Assembly (NCBI RefSeq): GCF_000211415.1
Contig: NZ_GL890775.1
Span: 68,943-110,759 of the forward strand
Direction of reading: 5' to 3'
Source: Enterobacter mori LMG 25706
Lineage (GTDB): Bacteria > Pseudomonadota > Gammaproteobacteria > Enterobacterales > Enterobacteriaceae
Length of the DNA: 41,817 bases
Part shown: positions 25,535 through 34,587 of the stretch, in pieces
How positions within the stretch are numbered: the first letter of the stretch is position 1
How the letters are laid out: every line of letters starts with the position of its first letter
Translations under genes and position numbers: made by a program
The notes under the pieces: model-generated
Databases searched by the model: none
Told to the model about the DNA's origin: nothing
What the model saw: the letters and a program-made list of their open reading frames with translations, nothing else

Positions 25535-26116
25535 ATGACTATCGCGTACTGGAAAAAGGGGAGCGGGCTCGCGCTGATGCTGCTGGCAGGATCGCTAAGT
25601 GCCGCGGACGAATTGGTCGATGGCAGCTATGGGCTGCTGCACGTGCGCGGTGCGCTGACGGAAAGCGCCTGCCGCCTGGAGATGGACTCCGCGTGGCAGG
25701 AGGTGGACATGGGAACGACGGCAACGGGGGCGCTTAAAAAACCGGGCGACCAGGGTACGCCGGTGCGGGTGGAGATCCATCTGGAGGATTGTATGCCGTC
25801 ACCTACCTCTGTACGCGATGCGTGGAGTGGCGATCTGCTCTGGAGCCGGGATCAGCCCTCGGTCACGGTCAGCTTTGTTGCACCGGGAGAGTTGTTTAAT
25901 CCGGGTTTGGTCCGCGTGACCGGAGCCAGCGGGGTGGGGCTACACCTGACCGACAGGCTGCACCGTTCGGTTCGTCTTAACGATGAGGGGCATCCGCTGC
26001 TGCTGGAGTCAGATGACAACACGCTTTTTTATTATCTCGCACCGGAACGTACCTCTGCACCGCTGGTGGCGGGGTCATGGCAGGCGCTGATCCACTTCAG
26101 GCTTAATTATGACTAG
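25535..26116 (+). CDS. Minor fimbrial subunit
   Basis: The protein is 193 residues, with signal peptide ending LSAADELVDG and pilin-type GLLHVRGALTESACRLEM plus LEDCMPSP supplying the Cys pair. It ends LIHFRLNYD. ATG 25535 is chosen because CGGGAGAG precedes it and a signal peptide follows. The upstream extension of the frame runs inside the chaperone gene. It overlaps the next pilin gene by eight bases. Probably an adaptor near the tip. Confidence 0.85.
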   Translation: MTIAYWKKGSGLALMLLAGSLSAADELVDGSYGLLHVRGALTESACRLEMDSAWQEVDMGTTATGALKKPGDQGTPVRVEIHLEDCMPSPTSVRDAWSGDLLWSRDQPSVTVSFVAPGELFNPGLVRVTGASGVGLHLTDRLHRSVRLNDEGHPLLLESDDNTLFYYLAPERTSAPLVAGSWQALIHFRLNYD

Positions 26117-26585
26117 TTCACGTTTTGCTCTGCTTATCGCTTTGTTGCTGGTCAATCCGGCGGCCTGGTCATCCCTGACGGTAAACGTCACCGGCGTGGT
26201 CGTGGAAGGGGTGTGTGAAATCAACAATGGCGAAACCGTCCATGTGGATTTTGGCAGCAATCTACAGGCGCGCCAGATTGACGGCGAGAACTTTATGAAA
26301 ACCATCGACTATTCGCTGGTCTGTGAGGATCTGACCTCTAACGATCTGGAGATGCAGTTTGAGGGGACGGCGACATCGTTTAACGATGACTATCTGGCCA
26401 CCGACCGCGGGGGACTGGGGATCAAATTGTATATGAACGGAGAATCAATGCCGCTGAATCCCTGGATGCCGTTTACCTGGCCGGAGGTGCCCGTCTTGCA
26501 GGCTGCACCAATTAAAGATGATGCCACAGAAGTGGAAACCGGCGTGTTTAGCGCGTCAGCCACGCTGAAAATTCAGTACCAGTAA
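26109..26585 (+). CDS. Minor fimbrial subunit
   Basis: The protein is 158 residues, with a signal peptide (MTSSRFALLIALLLVNPAAWS) and then SLTVNVTGVVVEGVCEINNG. The Cys pair is at about 36 and 70 (VGVCEIN-like block and LVCEDL). It ends ASATLKIQYQ with the pilin penultimate Tyr. The eight-base overlap with the upstream gene and the 13-base gap to the adhesin place it as the tip adaptor. Confidence 0.85.
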   Translation: MTSSRFALLIALLLVNPAAWSSLTVNVTGVVVEGVCEINNGETVHVDFGSNLQARQIDGENFMKTIDYSLVCEDLTSNDLEMQFEGTATSFNDDYLATDRGGLGIKLYMNGESMPLNPWMPFTWPEVPVLQAAPIKDDATEVETGVFSASATLKIQYQ

Positions 26586-26598
26586 CAGGCTAACCGTA

Positions 26599-27465
26599 AT
26601 GAAAAAAATGCTCCTTATACTGCTTTCTTTGCTGGCATTAACCGCTGTTCAGCCCGCTTCAGCGTCTGTCTGGAGTTGGATTGACTCATTGAGTACCTGT
26701 TCAGCTACTCAGACATACTGCTACGACTATAACTTTACGATCGCGGACTGGGATGAGGATGATTCAACACCAAACCCATGTTATGGGCTCTCTGCATGTA
26801 CGATTTTTATTGGCCACAGACACGATGCAGCGGGGACGTCAGGCAGTGGGATTGTCCGTTCATGGGGGGCAGGTACTTACCCGTTTATTATCGAATCAGA
26901 AACCATGGGTGATTTGGCAAAAAAAATTAAAGCCATTTTCTCGCTACCTTTTTCAAGTACGACGAATCATAAAGCAAATACCGTAGCGGCAGAGGAATGC
27001 GTCGGAATGTTCTATGCTGCGGGGAAAAACCTCGGGAGTAACTCGTCTGCGGTGAACGAAACTGCATTTCAAGGCCATCCCATGATGCCTGGCAGCATTT
27101 GCGGTACGGCCCCGCAGCCCAGCGGCTCCTGCGATTTCGATCAGGATGTTCTGACACTCGATCATGGTACGCTGACGCGCCAGGAGCTTGACGGGCATGA
27201 AGTCAGCGAAACGGTCAGTATTAACTGTACCTCTTCGCAGACGCTCAAGCTGTATATCTACTCCGCGGATAACGTGCAGTTGCGTGATGACGGCAGCCTC
27301 TATTCCGAGCTCTATATGAATGACAACGTGCTGGGCACGAATGGCTTCACTCTGGACGTCGCCGAACAGGAAAATGTCGTTGTGAAATCAGTTCTTCATA
27401 CAAATGGCAGCGTGGCGGCAGGAGAGTTTTCCGGCTCCACTGTGATGCTGATTACGGTGGAGTGA
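26599..27465 (+). CDS. Fimbrial tip adhesin
   Basis: The protein is 288 residues and appears two-domain. After a signal peptide ending ASAS, residues about 24-170 form a Cys-rich, Trp- and Tyr-containing receptor domain (CSATQTYCYDY, NPCYGLSACTIF, EECVGMFYAAG, SICG). A Pro/Gly/Ser linker (TAPQPSGSC) leads to a pilin domain (about 180-288) with the Cys pair SCDFDQ and INCTSS. The first domain is more AT-rich and shows no similarity I recognise, as expected for a diversifying receptor-binding head. Its stop overlaps the start region of the EAL gene. Confidence 0.8.
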   Translation: MKKMLLILLSLLALTAVQPASASVWSWIDSLSTCSATQTYCYDYNFTIADWDEDDSTPNPCYGLSACTIFIGHRHDAAGTSGSGIVRSWGAGTYPFIIESETMGDLAKKIKAIFSLPFSSTTNHKANTVAAEECVGMFYAAGKNLGSNSSAVNETAFQGHPMMPGSICGTAPQPSGSCDFDQDVLTLDHGTLTRQELDGHEVSETVSINCTSSQTLKLYIYSADNVQLRDDGSLYSELYMNDNVLGTNGFTLDVAEQENVVVKSVLHTNGSVAAGEFSGSTVMLITVE

Positions 27466-27470
27466 TGACA

Positions 27471-28271
27471 ATGACTGCGTTACCCATGAACACAATCGAT
27501 CTCTACTGCGCGCTTATGATGGGTGAGATCGTTCCTTATTATCAGCCGCTGATTAATAGCCGGACCCAGCGGTTGTACGGGCTGGAAATATTAATGCGTT
27601 GGTCACTCTCTGAGGAGAATGTCTCTCCCCTGGCGCTTATCCGCGCATTTGACGAGAACGGCCTGTTGCCAGAAATGACGCAACACCTGCTGCGCCAGGT
27701 TGCGGCAGATATTAACGAACTGGATGCAGTGCTGCCTGAAGGTCTTCATCTTTCGCTTAATGTGAGCCCTTCTCAGGTCGCGAAGCCCGGTTTTGTGTTT
27801 GATACGCTTTCGTTTCTGGCGGCTATTCCTCTGGAAAAATACTGTCTGGTGGTCGAGGTCACTGAAGAACAACCATTACCGCCTACGCCTGAGGTTACGG
27901 GCGCTTTTCTGAAGCTGCAGCTGGCGGGTGTCGAGATCTATCTGGATGATTTTGGTACCGGCTGCTCGAATCTGGAATACCTTGAGCAATTTAGCGTGGA
28001 TGGGGTGAAGGTTGACCAGCTTTTCGTTAAGCATCTTTCCTCAGATAAAGCATCAACATCCATTGCAGCGAGGGTTGCGGACCTGGCGAAAGCGCGGGGT
28101 CTTGGCATCATTGCTGAAGGGGTTGAAACCCCTGAACAATCACAGCTGCTGCGCGATATGGGGATTGTTATTCAGCAGGGCTATCTCTTTTCCTGCGCAT
28201 TGAGTCAATCGCAGTTACGGGAGTATCTTGCCGCCAGACGGTTACATTTCCAGATGAAAAATAGGGAATAA
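27471..28271 (+). CDS. Stand-alone EAL phosphodiesterase of the fimbrial operon (MrkJ-like)
   Basis: The protein is 266 residues, a single EAL domain with no sensor. The signature Glu-Ala-Leu is EIL here (Glu39-Ile-Leu in YGLEILMRW). The other c-di-GMP and metal residues are kept: LSLNVSP, VEVTEE, LDDFGTG, VKVDQ, EGVET and QGYLF. It should be catalytically active. ATG 27471 is eight bases after GGAG. Other in-frame starts at 27462 and 27465 are too close to that site. It is the last gene of the fimbrial operon, as MrkJ is in Klebsiella type 3 fimbriae, and probably lowers c-di-GMP to limit pilus production. Confidence 0.88.
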   Translation: MTALPMNTIDLYCALMMGEIVPYYQPLINSRTQRLYGLEILMRWSLSEENVSPLALIRAFDENGLLPEMTQHLLRQVAADINELDAVLPEGLHLSLNVSPSQVAKPGFVFDTLSFLAAIPLEKYCLVVEVTEEQPLPPTPEVTGAFLKLQLAGVEIYLDDFGTGCSNLEYLEQFSVDGVKVDQLFVKHLSSDKASTSIAARVADLAKARGLGIIAEGVETPEQSQLLRDMGIVIQQGYLFSCALSQSQLREYLAARRLHFQMKNRE

Positions 28272-28347
28272 GAGCGTCGTTGGTTATTATTTGTCATGAC
28301 GTGAGTAAAAATTTCCAGACGGTATGATACGCAATTGAACGGGTATT

Positions 28348-28394
28348 TTGTCGCTTTATCCCAATACGCTAAACTAGCTATCGGCATTAATGCC
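28348..28394 (+). promoter_or_regulatory. Candidate promoter and palindrome before the MarT-like gene
   Basis: TTGTCG (28348-28353) and TAAACT (28370-28375), 16 bases apart, resemble a sigma-70 promoter. Just downstream, GGCATTAATGCC (28383-28394) is a perfect 12-base palindrome that could be an operator near the start site. By-eye matches. Confidence 0.4.
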
Positions 28395-28434
28395 ATGAAG
28401 AGTGTGGGTTAATATTGGAGCTGGTGGCAGTGTT

Positions 28435-29172
28435 ATGCATTTCATAATAAACAATAATGTCTCTTTCAATGTTGCTGAAAGGACTGTGTCGGATGGAAAC
28501 ACGCAACATGTGCTTTCTAATCCGGCATGCAGACTTCTTCTCGTTCTCCTGGAGAATAATAACCGGTTAATGACCAGGGAGGATCTTTTGCAGAAGGTAT
28601 GGGGCGATTTTGGATTAACCCCATCGAGTAACAGTTTGAACAATAATATCAGTATATTGCGTAAAATTTTCACAGAGTTTGAAATTCATGATGTGCTCAA
28701 AACTGTCCCTAAACAAGGTTTTGAGTTGGTGTTGGATAACCTTCAGTTCAACGAAAAGTCCAGGGACTATTTGGTGATGCAGGCGATTTCAACACCTGAT
28801 AAAGAGCCCAATGTCCATAAGACAAGGTTGATTAAATGGACCGGCGTGTTGTTCATAATAATTGGATTAGCAATCGCTTTATATCTCAATTTTTTCGACA
28901 AACGCGAGGATGTCACGCTTTTAAAACAAGTTCAGCAGTGCAAAATCTTTTATCACAGCAAAGTGAATGTAAAGAGAGTGGAACACTATTTTTCTGAAGG
29001 CAACGGGATGAAGTTGCTGACGAAGTGTTCAACACCAGCCTTTATTTTTTACGATGACAGTAGAGTACATGAGAAAACTGAGCTTCTTGAAATCTTTGTC
29101 GCAAAATGTACGGTCGATAGTGAAGGGGAATTTAATGAATGTAAAAACTTCGTCTCGACTAAAGTGGGCTAG
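28435..29172 (+). CDS. ToxR/CadC-like membrane transcription regulator (MarT-like)
   Basis: The protein is 245 residues. An OmpR/PhoB-type winged-helix DNA-binding domain occupies about residues 10-100 (NNRLMTREDLLQKVWGDFGL and TVPKQGFELVL). A single membrane span lies at about 132-153 (WTGVLFIIIGLAIALYLNFF), and a small periplasmic domain with four Cys follows. This matches the MarT type of regulator (Salmonella SPI-3 MarT-FidL). ATG 28435 is preferred; an upstream GTG at 28402 lacks a ribosome site. It overlaps the FidL-like gene by 38 bases. It most likely controls the adjacent fimbrial genes from the membrane. Confidence 0.85.
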   Translation: MHFIINNNVSFNVAERTVSDGNTQHVLSNPACRLLLVLLENNNRLMTREDLLQKVWGDFGLTPSSNSLNNNISILRKIFTEFEIHDVLKTVPKQGFELVLDNLQFNEKSRDYLVMQAISTPDKEPNVHKTRLIKWTGVLFIIIGLAIALYLNFFDKREDVTLLKQVQQCKIFYHSKVNVKRVEHYFSEGNGMKLLTKCSTPAFIFYDDSRVHEKTELLEIFVAKCTVDSEGEFNECKNFVSTKVG

Positions 29173-29620
29173 CCTTGCTGTGCTGTTGATTCTGATCTTT
29201 ATTGGCGCGCTGCTGTACGTGCCCAAGGACACCCGTGCGCTGGATTGCACAACGGATATGAATCTTGAGCTGGGCAAAGACAATGACAAGATTGTTGCCA
29301 GCATCCACCTTGTTGTTCACTTCGTTCCAGATGCGCTCAGCTACATTACCGAGTATGGGGTCGTGACCTACAACAACCAGCGCTATATCGTCGATCGCTA
29401 TGCCCGACTGCGTTATTCCGGAGATAACACTCACTCTTTTACTGAATTTAAAAGAGAAGGCATAGAGAAGAACAGTAGCGAAACACTACCTGAGTTTTTA
29501 TCAGAAAAACTCACTTCAGCCCAAAAGGTCTTTTTATTTAAGGTGCGGAAGCTACAGGGTGAAGTATGGAGCATCAGCGATTTGCGGCGTACGGTATTAG
29601 TGTGCGCTAAATCAGACTGA
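29135..29620 (+). CDS. FidL-like single-span membrane protein
   Basis: The protein is 161 residues, with a basic N terminus and a span at about 12-30 (LAVLLILIFIGALLYVP). A periplasmic domain follows, with Cys in ALDCTTDMNL and LVCAKSD at the two ends. The start at ATG 29135 has GGGGAA upstream and lies within the end of the MarT-like gene. The longer frame upstream would run inside that gene. FidL proteins accompany MarT-like regulators and probably modulate their periplasmic sensing, as ToxS does for ToxR. That role is inference. Confidence 0.8.
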   Translation: MNVKTSSRLKWASLAVLLILIFIGALLYVPKDTRALDCTTDMNLELGKDNDKIVASIHLVVHFVPDALSYITEYGVVTYNNQRYIVDRYARLRYSGDNTHSFTEFKREGIEKNSSETLPEFLSEKLTSAQKVFLFKVRKLQGEVWSISDLRRTVLVCAKSD

Positions 29621-29649
29621 CGCCGTTATTTTTTTAAATTATCTCTCCG

Positions 29650-29680
29650 CCTCTTAATGTTAAGAGGCCGGAATCTTTTT
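29650..29680 (+). terminator. Terminator after the fidL-like gene
   Basis: CCTCTTA (29650-29656) pairs with TAAGAGG (29661-29667) over a four-base loop, followed shortly by CTTTTT (29675-29680). It also shows that an in-frame ATG at 29657 is not the start of the next gene. Confidence 0.7.
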
Positions 29681-29710
29681 GCCGGTAAAACGCATTTGGG
29701 TGTAAATTTC

Positions 29711-30301
29711 ATGCCATTAAACGTTCTGATAACACAGGATAGTTATCTCTTCCAGGGGTTAAAGCACTGTATTCCTCTTGTGCATATTCAGGATCTTACG
29801 CTGTTTGAAACCCCTCATCGTGAGTGTGTGGTCCTGGTGGACAGCAGAATGCCGATGAACGATCTTGAGCACGGGTGGCGCGTTGTCTCGGCTATGTTTG
29901 AGCGTACTAAGGCTATTATGCTTTGTATGAATCAACCCGCAAAATTGCCCTTCAGCGTAACCCCCTGTGGGGACACTGTTGACATGAAAACCAGCCCAGA
30001 AAATATCACGCTAATGATCATCAATAAAATTCCTGTTTTAATGTCGGATAAAGGTTCACTGCCGGTGAAAATAAAAATAGAAGAAAAAGAGATGGCGTTA
30101 ATTAATGCATTTCTGTGCGGAAAGGATATCGAAGAGATGGCAAAGATGTTTTGTTGTTCTCAAAAGCAGGTCTATAAGCTCAGAGACAAAATTTGCCAGC
30201 GGCTTAACGTCAGACATTTTTATCTTGCCTGCCTGTATATTTTTCGCCATGACTTATTGCAACAATCTTATACCTTACCCGAAACCTGGTTTCGGGATTA
30301 A
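29711..30301 (+). CDS. LuxR-type response-regulator-like transcription factor
   Basis: The protein is 196 residues from ATG 29711 (MPLNVLITQDSYLFQGLKHC). The N-terminal part is a reduced receiver-like domain with CVVLVDSRMPM, where the Asp is in the phosphoacceptor position. The C-terminal part is a helix-turn-helix of the LuxR/GerE type (DIEEMAKMFCCSQKQVYKLR, then ICQRLNVRHF). It resembles fimbrial regulators such as MrkI. No cognate kinase is adjacent. It stands alone between two hairpins. It probably acts on the fimbrial operon. A longer version from 29657 is less likely because it starts inside a terminator stem. Confidence 0.8.
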   Translation: MPLNVLITQDSYLFQGLKHCIPLVHIQDLTLFETPHRECVVLVDSRMPMNDLEHGWRVVSAMFERTKAIMLCMNQPAKLPFSVTPCGDTVDMKTSPENITLMIINKIPVLMSDKGSLPVKIKIEEKEMALINAFLCGKDIEEMAKMFCCSQKQVYKLRDKICQRLNVRHFYLACLYIFRHDLLQQSYTLPETWFRD

Positions 30302-30311
30302 AAGTGAAGAC

Positions 30312-30341
30312 GCGAAACGGCAACCCGCGTTACCGTTTCGC
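30312..30341. terminator. Bidirectional hairpin between convergent genes
   Basis: GCGAAACGG (30312-30320) pairs perfectly with CCGTTTCGC (30333-30341), and the stem extends inward with one mismatch. It lies between the LuxR-like gene and afuC, which converge here. T-rich tracts are short on both sides. Confidence 0.7.
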
Positions 30342-30347
30342 ATTTCA

Positions 30348-31394
30348 TTAAGCCGCCTCCGCCAGTACAAACATCCCGTACGGGTGGATCTCAAGATAGT
30401 ACGCATCGCCCACGTCCGGCTGCAGGCGCGTGGCGTTCACCTGCAGTAAAATCTCCTGTCCGTGCCAGTCGACAATCACCTCATACTGCGGACCCATATA
30501 GGCGACGTGGCGGATAGTGCAGCGCTGGCTCGCCTCGCCGTGCTGGCTGAGCGTAATCGCCTCCGGACGCACGCCGACGGTGCCTTCGCCCTGCGTAGCA
30601 AAGTGCAGCGGACGCGGCAGACGGTAGCCGTGGATTTCCACAGCATCCTCGCTGAAGCGGGCCGGGAAGAGGTTGGCATCACCCATAAAACTCGCCATAA
30701 AGCGAGATGCCGGCTGCCGATACAAATCCTGAGGCGAGCCAATCTGCATAATGTTGCCCTTGTTCATCACCAGCACGGTGTCGGAGACCGCAAATGCCTC
30801 GCTTTGATCGTGCGTCACGTACAGCGAGGTGATGTTGAACTGCTTTTGCAGCTCGCGGATTTTGTCCCGCATGCTGCGCCTGAGATTCGCATCGAGGTTG
30901 CTCAGCGGTTCATCGAACAGCAACACTTTGGGTTTGAGGATCAGAGCGCGGGCCAGCGCCACGCGCTGCTGCTGGCCGCCAGAAATCTGATCCACATAGC
31001 GATCTTCAAACCCCTCCAGGTCAACCATCGCCAGGGCTTCTTTGACCCGCGTTTTTATCTCTGCACGCGAAACGCCCAGCATCTTCAAACCGTAGCCCAC
31101 GTTCTCGCCCAGCGACATATGCGGGAAGAGCGCGTAGGACTGGAACACCATACAGATATCGCGCTGCTGAATGGAGCGGTGGGTCACATCCTCACCATCG
31201 ATGTAAATCTGCCCTTCGGTCGGTTTTTCCAGCCCGGCAACCAGGCGCAGCACGGTGGTTTTACCGCAGCCGGACGGGCCGAGCAGCGTTACCATTTGTC
31301 CCTGCGGGATCGCCAGGTTGATGTTTTCAATTACTGTGTTTGCGCCAAAGCGTTTGGTCACGTTGCGCAGTTCAACAAAATGTTTCTCAGTCAT
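30348..31394 (-). CDS. afuC: ABC transporter ATPase AfuC
   Basis: The protein is 348 residues, nearly identical over long stretches to E. coli AfuC (FbpC family). It has Walker [10 protein letters not shown] (39-47), Q-loop FQSYALFP, signature SGGQQQR, Walker [13 protein letters not shown], the H-loop THDQSEA, and a C-terminal TOBE regulatory domain from about residue 240. It powers the AfuB permease. AfuABC was named as an iron transporter, but the characterised Actinobacillus and enterobacterial systems import phosphorylated hexoses. It is the last gene of the minus-strand cluster, four bases after afuB. Confidence 0.94.
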   Translation of the reverse strand: MTEKHFVELRNVTKRFGANTVIENINLAIPQGQMVTLLGPSGCGKTTVLRLVAGLEKPTEGQIYIDGEDVTHRSIQQRDICMVFQSYALFPHMSLGENVGYGLKMLGVSRAEIKTRVKEALAMVDLEGFEDRYVDQISGGQQQRVALARALILKPKVLLFDEPLSNLDANLRRSMRDKIRELQKQFNITSLYVTHDQSEAFAVSDTVLVMNKGNIMQIGSPQDLYRQPASRFMASFMGDANLFPARFSEDAVEIHGYRLPRPLHFATQGEGTVGVRPEAITLSQHGEASQRCTIRHVAYMGPQYEVIVDWHGQEILLQVNATRLQPDVGDAYYLEIHPYGMFVLAEAA

Positions 31395-31398
31395 AGTG

Positions 31399-33477
31399 TT
31401 ACCCCTGGTTTTTGGCTTTTGAACGGGAGATACGCGCCTCGCCGATCAGCCAGTCAAAGAGGAAAATGATCGCCAGCATGACCACAATCAGGATCGAGCC
31501 GTAGGCAATCGCCACGCCGTATTCGCCGTCTTCCACGCGGTTCAGAATGTAGGCCGTTGCTACGCGGGTGTCCGGCGTGACGAGGAACACAATGGCGCTG
31601 ACGGTGGTAATGGCGCGCACAAAGCTGTAAATCAGCGCCGATAAAATGGCCGGACGCAGCAGCGGCAGCAGGATGTGGGTGATGGTGCGCAGGCTTCCGG
31701 CACGCAGGCTCAGTGAGGCCTCGTCCAGTGACTTGTCGATCTGCCCTAATCCCGCGATCCCGGCGCGAATCCCCACCGGCACGTTACGCATCACCATGGA
31801 GATGATCACGATGGCGGCGGTGCCCGTGAGGTACACCGGCGCGCTGTTAAAGGCCAGAATGTACGACACGCCCGCCACGGTACCCGGCACGGCAAAGCAC
31901 AGCATGGTGGTGAACTCGATGGTCTTTTTACCCCGGAACTGCTGGCGCACCACAACCCAGGCAATCAGCAGTCCGAAGGCGGCGGTGATCGGCGCGGCAA
32001 TCCCGGCGTAGAGCAGAGTATCGAGCAGCGAAGGCCACGCGCCATCGCTCATCCCCTGGCCGAACAGCTTGATAAAGTTATCCAGCGTCAGGGTGTAATC
32101 CACCCCCCAGTTGACGGTAAAGCTGCCATAGAAAATGCTGCCGTAGAGCAGGACGTTAAAGGCGATCCACACCGTCAGCAGGGCGATCACGCTCCACACC
32201 AGCGTCACCGGCAGCGGCTGCACGTCGCCCCGGTAAGATTTACCGGATACGGTGACGTAGGAGCGCTTGCCGATCCACATGTACTGGATGCAGAAAACCA
32301 GCAGCGAGAACAGCAGCAGGAACGCCCCAAGGGTACTCGCTGCCTGATAATCCAGCTGTGAGCCGGTAATGTAGAAGTAGATCTGCGTGGCCAGCACGTC
32401 GAAGTTCCCGCCCAGCACCAGCGGGTTACTGAAGTCGGCCAGCGACTGCACAATCACGATTAAGAACGCATTCGCCAGCGCCGGTTTCAGCAGCGGCACG
32501 AAGACGCCATTAAAGGTCTGCCAGCGGCTGGCGCGCAGGGTGTACGAGGCCTCTTCCAGCGACGGGTGGATGGTTTTGATCGCGCCGTCGAGGATCATAA
32601 AGGCCATCGGCGTGAAGGCCAGCACCTGCGCCAGCCAGATGCCGGTGAAGCCGTACAGCCAGTTGGTATTGGTTAACCCAAACCAGTCCACCATCAACTC
32701 CGTCATATAGCCAGAGCGCCCCATCATCAGCGTTACGCCCAACCCCACCACAAACGGCGGGGTCACGATGGGGAGAATCGAGAAGATACGTCCAATGATG
32801 GCGCTGCGTTTAGCGATGCGCGTGGTGTAGATCGCCAGCACCAGGCCAAAGAAGGTGCAGCCGACCCCGACGGCTATCGACAGCAGAATCGAGTTGATGA
32901 TGACCTGGATAATGTGCGCCTGCGACAGCACGTTCATAAAGGCCAGCGGGGCGAATTCACCCGCGTCGTTGGTGAACATCGGAATGAAAATGGCGATGCT
33001 CGGCCAGACGATAAAAATGCCGATCAGCGCCACGATGGTAATCAGCGAGCCGATGACAAAGCGATCGCCGCCCAGCCACTCCAGGCGGGTGAGGGCCAGC
33101 GTCATGATGGCGCCCAGGGCAACAAACAGCACGATGGTGGCATAGCCTAAACCGCGTCCTTCCACGGTGGCGCTGATGACCACGAACGCCATACACAGCA
33201 GCGCCCAGCCCGCGTCAAGATAGTGGCGGCTGCGCTGCTCGCGCTTTGCTTCGTTAAACGGGCGCACCAGCAGCAGGCTCGGCAGCAGGTACCACAGCCA
33301 GCTGACGTTGACATGAGACCAGCCGTAGGCGTCGAGGATCTCATCCCCGGTAGACTCCAGCAGGCCGTAATCAAGGTTCCAGCTCGGCAGCAGGGCAAAG
33401 GCCAGCCAGCCGAGTAAAACCCACAGGAATACCGCATCCCGCTTTGTGGCGGAATGAAGAGCAAGTGTCTGTGACAT
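31399..33477 (-). CDS. afuB: ABC transporter permease AfuB
   Basis: The protein is 692 residues, a fused double permease. It contains two binding-protein-dependent transport modules, each with an EAA-type loop ([15 protein letters not shown] in the first half and [15 protein letters not shown] in the second). It has about twelve or more spans. ATG 33477 ([14 protein letters not shown]) is chosen with GGAAAA upstream. The longer frame begins in the intergenic hairpin. In E. coli K-12 this gene is a remnant, so the intact copy here is noteworthy. It forms the membrane channel for the AfuA ligand. Confidence 0.93.
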   Translation of the reverse strand: MSQTLALHSATKRDAVFLWVLLGWLAFALLPSWNLDYGLLESTGDEILDAYGWSHVNVSWLWYLLPSLLLVRPFNEAKREQRSRHYLDAGWALLCMAFVVISATVEGRGLGYATIVLFVALGAIMTLALTRLEWLGGDRFVIGSLITIVALIGIFIVWPSIAIFIPMFTNDAGEFAPLAFMNVLSQAHIIQVIINSILLSIAVGVGCTFFGLVLAIYTTRIAKRSAIIGRIFSILPIVTPPFVVGLGVTLMMGRSGYMTELMVDWFGLTNTNWLYGFTGIWLAQVLAFTPMAFMILDGAIKTIHPSLEEASYTLRASRWQTFNGVFVPLLKPALANAFLIVIVQSLADFSNPLVLGGNFDVLATQIYFYITGSQLDYQAASTLGAFLLLFSLLVFCIQYMWIGKRSYVTVSGKSYRGDVQPLPVTLVWSVIALLTVWIAFNVLLYGSIFYGSFTVNWGVDYTLTLDNFIKLFGQGMSDGAWPSLLDTLLYAGIAAPITAAFGLLIAWVVVRQQFRGKKTIEFTTMLCFAVPGTVAGVSYILAFNSAPVYLTGTAAIVIISMVMRNVPVGIRAGIAGLGQIDKSLDEASLSLRAGSLRTITHILLPLLRPAILSALIYSFVRAITTVSAIVFLVTPDTRVATAYILNRVEDGEYGVAIAYGSILIVVMLAIIFLFDWLIGEARISRSKAKNQG

Positions 33478-33497
33478 AAGTTTTCCGGGTGTTGGAT

Positions 33498-33522
33498 GCC
33501 CGGCAAAGGAATGCTGCCGGGC
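33498..33522. repeat. REP-like palindrome between afuA and afuB
   Basis: GCCCGGCA (33498-33505) and TGCCGGGC (33515-33522) can pair around nine bases. The sequence and position match repetitive extragenic palindromes. It probably stabilises the afuA portion of the mRNA so that binding protein exceeds permease. Confidence 0.6.
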
Positions 33523-33542
33523 GATGACCACTGTTCGCGGGC

Positions 33543-34574
33543 TTATTTACCCATCTTCACGTCGCTGACCCATTTATTGATCAGCGCTTTACGCACGTCC
33601 GTGGAGCCGTACTTGTCCATGTCATAGCTGATGAGCTTCAGGTCATCGAGCTTGAGCGAGTTCGGCGAAGTTTCCGCCGTGGTATTGGTCAGGATTTGGT
33701 AGGACTTGCCCTTCTTCCACGCCAGCTCCTGCGCTTCTTTCGAGAGCACCCAGTCCACGAACAGCTTCGCGTTCTCTTCGTTGCGCGCGCCCTTCAGAAT
33801 GCTCACGCCGCCAATTTCATACCCGGTGCCTTCGCACGGAGAGATCAGCTCCAGCGGCGCACCCTGCTCTTTTTCCAGGGAGTAGTCGTGCAGGAAGCCG
33901 ATGCCGATGGCGGTTTCACCGCGCGCGGCGTTACGTGCCGGGGCAATGCCGGATTTGGTGTACTGAGACACGTTGCCGTTCAGCTGTTTCAGGTAGTCGA
34001 AGGCCTGGTCTTCCCCCCACAGCTGGACGAAGGTTGCCAGCGCGGCATAGGCGGTGCCGGAGCTTTGCGGATCGGCGATCTGGATCTCGCCCTTGTATTC
34101 CGGCTTGGTCAGATCCTTCCAGCATTTGGGGACCGGCAGGTTTTTCTCTTTCAGGCGCTGGGTATTGACGCCAAAGCCTCAGATCCCGACGTAGACCGCC
34201 GAGGAGAGGTTGCCCTTCACCTTGGCCGGATCGCGGAATTTCTCCATGATCTGTTCCAGGTTTTTCGATTTATAGGGCTGGAGTAGCCCCATCTCACCGG
34301 CCTGGGACTGCGGATCGAGCGTGCCGCCGTACCAGACATCGGCCTGCGGGTTTTTCTTCTCGGCATCCACCTTCGCCAGCGTGCTGCCGGAGCCGTTGCG
34401 GATAAACGAGGTTTTAACATCGTACTTTTCACCGAACGCTTTGGTTTCGACTTCGCACATTTCGTTGGTGGCGCTGCAGTACACCACCAGACGGCCTTTG
34501 GCCTGTGCGGCACCGGTCAAGGTAGCCAGCGCGACCCCGGAAGCAATGAGGGTAGAGAGAAGCGTTGTTTTCAT
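33543..34574 (-). pseudogene. afuA: Periplasmic binding protein AfuA, interrupted by an in-frame TGA
   Basis: The full frame is 344 codons with one internal stop. Residues 1-131 carry a signal peptide (MKTTLLSTLIASGVALATLTG) and the class II binding-protein start GRLVVYCSATNEM, ending SAVYVGI. Codon 132 is TGA (34179-34181). The frame resumes at once with GFGVNTQRLKEKNLPVPKCW and runs intact to the natural stop at 33543. Everything else about it looks functional. Homologs should have an ordinary residue here, probably Leu; ATC-CTG-GGC to ATC-TGA-GGC would need one base lost and one gained. Without readthrough the importer lacks its binding protein. A sequencing error is possible. The start has AAGGG seven bases upstream and lies 13 bases after uhpC. 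Confidence 0.88.
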
Positions 34575-34587
34575 TATTCAGCCCTTT

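Noticed and set aside
34179..34181. TGA in afuA as a selenocysteine codon
   Set aside because: Binding proteins of this family use no selenocysteine, and no stem-loop of SECIS type is evident right after it.
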